Positions 5,891 through 8,602 of a stretch of 8,602 nt of DNA are shown here, in pieces. Every line of letters begins with the position of its first letter. Position 1 is the first letter of the stretch. The stretch is from JANMEX01 sp043744175 (GTDB lineage Bacteria; Pseudomonadota; Alphaproteobacteria; Rhizobiales; Rhizobiaceae): the NCBI GenBank assembly GCA_043744175.1, contig JAYTVD010000024.1, positions 1 through 8,602 of the forward strand, read 5' to 3'. Below the pieces are notes generated by a model. It saw nothing but the letters and a program-made list of their open reading frames with translations, was not told the DNA's origin and made no database searches. A program made the translations under genes and the position numbers.

Positions 5891-6967
5891 ATGGCTGCGA
5901 TTGGTACATCTTCAACGTCGTTGAATCACGGTGCTAAAACTGCCGCTGAGCGGTTTGGCGTTCTGGCACGTCCCGAGTTGAAATATACGCCCGCCGTGGC
6001 CCGCGAAACCGCGCATCTTTATGAGCGCGTGAAAACGCTTATACCCGAAATCGAATGGCCGATTTACGTACCCTATGTTCACGCCATCAACCGCTTAAAA
6101 AAAGAACGCAACGCGGTCATCCTTGCGCATAATTATCAAACGCCCGAAATCTACAATTGCGTGGCCGATATCGTCGGCGATTCGCTGCAATTGGCCCGTG
6201 AGGCGACGCGCGTTGATGCTGAAATCATCATTCAAGGCGGCGTGCATTTCATGGCCGAAACCTCGAAATTATTGAACCCGCAAAAGACCGTACTCATTCC
6301 CGATGGCAAGGCCGGCTGCTCGCTGGCCGAAAGCATCACGGGCGCAGATGTGCGGATGCTGCGTGCCAAATATCCGGGCGTTCCCGTTGTCACCTATGTC
6401 AACACATCTGCCGAGGTGAAGGCCGAAACCGATATTTGCTGCACCTCGTCCAATGCCGTCCATGTGGTCGAAAGCTTTGGCGTCGATACGGTTTTGTGCA
6501 TTCCCGATGAGTTTTTGGCGCTCAACGTCGCGGCGCAAACCAAGGTGAAAATCCTCACATGGAAAGGCCACTGCGAAGTGCACGAGCGCTTCACGGCGGA
6601 GGAGTTGCTGGCCTATAAAGAGGCCGACCCGACCATTCAGATCATCGCTCATCCCGAATGCCCGCCGGAAGTCGTGCGCGTCGCGGATTTCGCAGGCTCC
6701 ACGTCCGGCATGATTAAATATGTCAAAGACAATAAGCCCGCCAAAGTGCTGCTGGTTACCGAATGCTCGATGGCAAGCAACGTCGCGCTGGAAGCACCGG
6801 ATACGGAGTTCATCAAGCCGTGCAACCTATGCCCCCATATGAAGCGCATCACGCTGCCGAAGATTTTGGATAGCCTTTTGTATCTGACAGAAGAAGTGTT
6901 CGTTGACCCAGCGATTGCGGATAGGGCGCGTATGGCGGTTGAACGCATGATCAATTTGAAGAATTGA
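5891..6967 (+). CDS. nadA: Quinolinate synthase
   Basis: NadA condenses iminoaspartate, made by NadB, with dihydroxyacetone phosphate to give quinolinate in de novo NAD synthesis. It carries an oxygen-sensitive [4Fe-4S] cluster. The 358-residue protein shows ILAHNYQTPEIYN (77-89), GGVHFMAETSKLLNP (116-130), DGKAGCSLAESI (138-149), a Cys-Cys-Thr-Ser stretch (183-186), AHPECPPEV (253-261), GSTSGMIKYV (269-278) and CNLCPHMKRITL (311-322). By alignment with E. coli cluster ligands C113, C200 and C297, the ligands here should be C143, C257 and C314. The start has the strong ribosome-binding site GAGGGGAGAG (5878-5887). The stop codon lies in an 8-bp inverted repeat. nadB would normally follow directly; here an unrelated gene stands between. 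Confidence 0.97.
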   Translation: MAAIGTSSTSLNHGAKTAAERFGVLARPELKYTPAVARETAHLYERVKTLIPEIEWPIYVPYVHAINRLKKERNAVILAHNYQTPEIYNCVADIVGDSLQLAREATRVDAEIIIQGGVHFMAETSKLLNPQKTVLIPDGKAGCSLAESITGADVRMLRAKYPGVPVVTYVNTSAEVKAETDICCTSSNAVHVVESFGVDTVLCIPDEFLALNVAAQTKVKILTWKGHCEVHERFTAEELLAYKEADPTIQIIAHPECPPEVVRVADFAGSTSGMIKYVKDNKPAKVLLVTECSMASNVALEAPDTEFIKPCNLCPHMKRITLPKILDSLLYLTEEVFVDPAIADRARMAVERMINLKN

Positions 6968-6969
6968 TC
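6949..6969. repeat. Perfect inverted repeat over the nadA stop codon
   Basis: GATCAATT (6949-6956) and AATTGATC (6962-6969) are exact inverted copies with a 5-base spacer, TGAAG. The right arm contains the nadA TGA and ends two bases before the ATG of the next gene. In RNA the hairpin would take in the GAAGAA (6958-6963) that is the only ribosome-binding candidate for that gene. It is A/T-rich and has no U-tract, so it is not a convincing terminator. Confidence 0.6.
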
Positions 6970-6971
6970 TT

Positions 6972-7613
6972 ATGGGAAACCTAGTGCTCCCACAGTCTAA
7001 TAAGAATGCACGCGATGTGTATGAAGTAACAGGCGCGATTCTGGAGTCAATTCCTGGCGCTAATGTCATCAAGAAGTTTGTTGATATTCATCTTAACAGA
7101 AAATTGGAAGAACAACTCAACTTGCTTGCTGCGCAGGTCCAGGAAAGTGGCATTGAGATTCTCTCAGAAGAGCAATTCGAGTTCTACATACCGTCTGCCT
7201 ACAGATTTGCGGAACAAGTGAGGCTTGGTGACTACGAGCATAATTTAAAGATACTGCGAAAAATCCTAATTGGTCAGCTAAAGGCAAACTCCTCAGATAC
7301 GGGGAAAATTGGCCGACACGCTCGGCAGATGGAATATTTGAGCGAGTTCGAAATTGATGTCTTAGTCGCTTCTTATGAGTTGATGACGCATCTCACGAAA
7401 AGTTTAGAGGTAGAACAATTTATAACTTCTACCCGAGTAAGAAACGAAATATTGCGATTTAACGACGTAAATTTCAATAGTATTCAATTTGGTTTGTCTG
7501 TGTTGAGTTCTAGGGGGCTTCTCATAGCGCGGGGAGAAGTACTGCGGGGTAAGGCAGAAGCCGCATACGATCTCTCACCCGACGGTCTTTCCATAGTTCA
7601 ATCTGCTCATTGA
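6972..7613 (+). CDS. Uncharacterised 213-residue protein between nadA and nadB
   Basis: I do not recognise this protein with confidence. It is soluble-looking and mostly helical: an N-terminal part with ILESIPGANVIKKFVD (23-38) and an amphipathic, charged helix (42-60); a middle helical part (67-105 and 120-150); and a C-terminal part (about 158-213) that reads like a winged helix, with LSVLSSRGLLIA (175-186) and YDLSPDGLSIV (199-209). This order faintly recalls DUF4393/Abi-alpha-like accessory proteins, which is only an impression. There is no signal peptide, membrane helix or catalytic motif. G+C is 43% (230 of 540 bases, 7021-7560), against 57% in a nadA sample, and codons such as TTA, ATA and AGA are common. 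It starts 4 bp after nadA and ends 9 bp before nadB, suggesting acquired DNA now read within the nad transcript. The reading frame is open throughout, so it is probably intact. Confidence 0.75.
   Translation: MGNLVLPQSNKNARDVYEVTGAILESIPGANVIKKFVDIHLNRKLEEQLNLLAAQVQESGIEILSEEQFEFYIPSAYRFAEQVRLGDYEHNLKILRKILIGQLKANSSDTGKIGRHARQMEYLSEFEIDVLVASYELMTHLTKSLEVEQFITSTRVRNEILRFNDVNFNSIQFGLSVLSSRGLLIARGEVLRGKAEAAYDLSPDGLSIVQSAH
7609..7613 (+). repeat. ATTGA copy matching the nadA end, possible insertion footprint
   Basis: ATTGA at 7609-7613 carries the TGA stop of the uncharacterised gene. The same five bases at 6963-6967 carry the TGA stop of nadA. Removing the segment between the copies would put nadB nine bases after the nadA stop, a normal spacing. 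Five bases is short enough to arise by chance. Confidence 0.25.
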
Positions 7614-7622
7614 GATAAAAAC

Positions 7623-8602
7623 ATGCCCCACAACCCAATTGACCAACACCCGCCGCAATCATGGACTGGCATTGATGATGTCGTCATCATTGGCGGTGGC
7701 CTTGCGGGCCTGTTTTGCGCGCTGAAACTCAGCCCCCGTCCTGTCACCATTCTTGCCGCTGCCCCCATCGGGCGCGGCGCTTCCAGCGCGTGGGCGCAAG
7801 CCGGAATCGCGGCTGCAATTGGCGATGGCGACACCTTTGAAAAGCATCTCCACGATACGATTATAGCGGGCGCTGGCATTGTGGATGAGAAAATTGCCAG
7901 ACTAATGGTTAGCCAAGCGCCAGACCGGATTTTTGATTTGCTCGCCTATGGCGTGCCGTTCGATAAAGATTTAGAAGGCAAGCTGGTGCAATCGCGCGAG
8001 GCGGCGCATTCTGAGAATCGCGTCGTGCGCGTGCGCGGCGATATGGCGGGCAAGGCCATTATGGAAGCGCTCATTGCCGCCGTGCGCAAAACACCGTCCA
8101 TTCGCGTGTTGGAAAGCTATTTGGTCGATGAGTTGATTTCAGACGGGCGCTATGTCTCTGGCGTTATCGCCCGCGCCGATGGTGGCCGCGCTAAAATGCG
8201 CATCACATTTCCCGCCCGCGCTGTTGTGCTGGCATCCGGCGGCGTTGGGCATCTGTTCGCCGTCACCACCAATCCGGCGGAAGCGCGCGGCGGTGGCTGT
8301 GGCATGGCGGCCCGCGCTGGCGCAGTGATTGCCGATCCTGAATTCGTACAGTTCCACCCCACCGCTATAAACGTAGGCCGCGACCCTGCGCCGCTGGCCA
8401 CCGAGGCGCTGCGCGGCGAGGGCGCTCACCTCATCAATTCTGCAGGCGTGCGCTTCATGCTGCCCATCCATCCGGATGCGGAACTGGCCCCGCGCGACAT
8501 CGTGGCCCGTGGCATTTTCGCCGAAGTGCAGGCCGGACACGGGGCCTATTTGGATTGCACCAAAACTGTCGGCTCGCATTTCGCGCATGAATTTCCCACC
8601 GT
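7623..8602 (+). CDS. nadB: L-aspartate oxidase, N-terminal part (3' end outside window)
   Basis: NadB is an FAD enzyme that oxidises L-aspartate to iminoaspartate, the substrate of NadA. From ATG 7623 the frame stays open to the window edge, giving 326 complete codons. Visible are the dinucleotide-binding motif GGGLAGL (24-30), SSAWAQAGIAAA (54-65), SREAAHSENRVVR (124-136) with E126 in the substrate-binding position, EFVQFHPTA (240-248) with the catalytic-type H245, TEALRGEGAHL (260-270) with R263, and ELAPRDIVARGI (287-298) with R291. This is the succinate dehydrogenase/fumarate reductase flavoprotein fold. It lacks only the C-terminal part because of the window end; nadC is expected beyond. 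The ribosome-binding site is weak: TGAGA (7611-7615), overlapping the preceding stop, suggests coupling to whatever gene lies upstream. Confidence 0.95.
   Translation, partial: MPHNPIDQHPPQSWTGIDDVVIIGGGLAGLFCALKLSPRPVTILAAAPIGRGASSAWAQAGIAAAIGDGDTFEKHLHDTIIAGAGIVDEKIARLMVSQAPDRIFDLLAYGVPFDKDLEGKLVQSREAAHSENRVVRVRGDMAGKAIMEALIAAVRKTPSIRVLESYLVDELISDGRYVSGVIARADGGRAKMRITFPARAVVLASGGVGHLFAVTTNPAEARGGGCGMAARAGAVIADPEFVQFHPTAINVGRDPAPLATEALRGEGAHLINSAGVRFMLPIHPDAELAPRDIVARGIFAEVQAGHGAYLDCTKTVGSHFAHEFPT

Noticed and set aside
6972..7613. The orphan gene as part of an insertion sequence or prophage.
   Set aside because: No transposase, integrase, long terminal repeats or phage genes lie beside it. 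Only one gene is inserted.
8139..8588. A 149-codon minus-strand frame at the right edge.
   Set aside because: It is antisense to nadB, which carries all expected flavoprotein motifs in the plus frame through this region.

Overview
The window looks like a chromosomal segment of an alphaproteobacterium, most likely of the order Hyphomicrobiales (Rhizobiales). The evidence is the gene order pyrE, DUF2062 gene, acpS, lepB, rnc, era, recO, which is a known arrangement in that order, together with rhizobial-type NadA and NadB proteins. I could not place it to genus. Core genes have moderate to fairly high G+C: 57% by hand count over 6301-6660, inside nadA.

Region 1 (1-4463, plus strand) is a compact housekeeping block. 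It starts with the 3' end of pyrE (pyrimidine synthesis). Next come a DUF2062 membrane protein and acpS (activation of acyl carrier protein), which overlap by 4 bp. After a 73-bp gap lie lepB (signal peptidase I), rnc (RNase III) and era (ribosome-assembly GTPase), which are coupled: lepB and rnc share one base, and era starts 2 bp after rnc ends. recO (recombinational repair) follows 30 bp later.

Region 2 (4451-5677, minus strand) is one major facilitator superfamily transporter. Its 3' end overlaps the 3' end of recO by 13 bp, so the two genes converge with no terminator space between them. Its 5' end is divergent from nadA across a 213-bp control region that holds several short inverted repeats.

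Region 3 (5891-8602, plus strand) is the de novo NAD synthesis locus. nadA (quinolinate synthase) and nadB (L-aspartate oxidase, cut by the window edge) convert aspartate to quinolinate: NadB makes iminoaspartate and NadA condenses it with dihydroxyacetone phosphate. Between them sits an unrelated 213-residue gene of clearly lower G+C (43% by hand count over 7021-7560). It looks like an accessory gene placed precisely into the nadA/nadB junction. It is the one truly unusual item in the window. Its function is unknown, and I do not see a complete new system around it. No tRNA, rRNA, CRISPR array, insertion sequence or clear rho-independent terminator was found.
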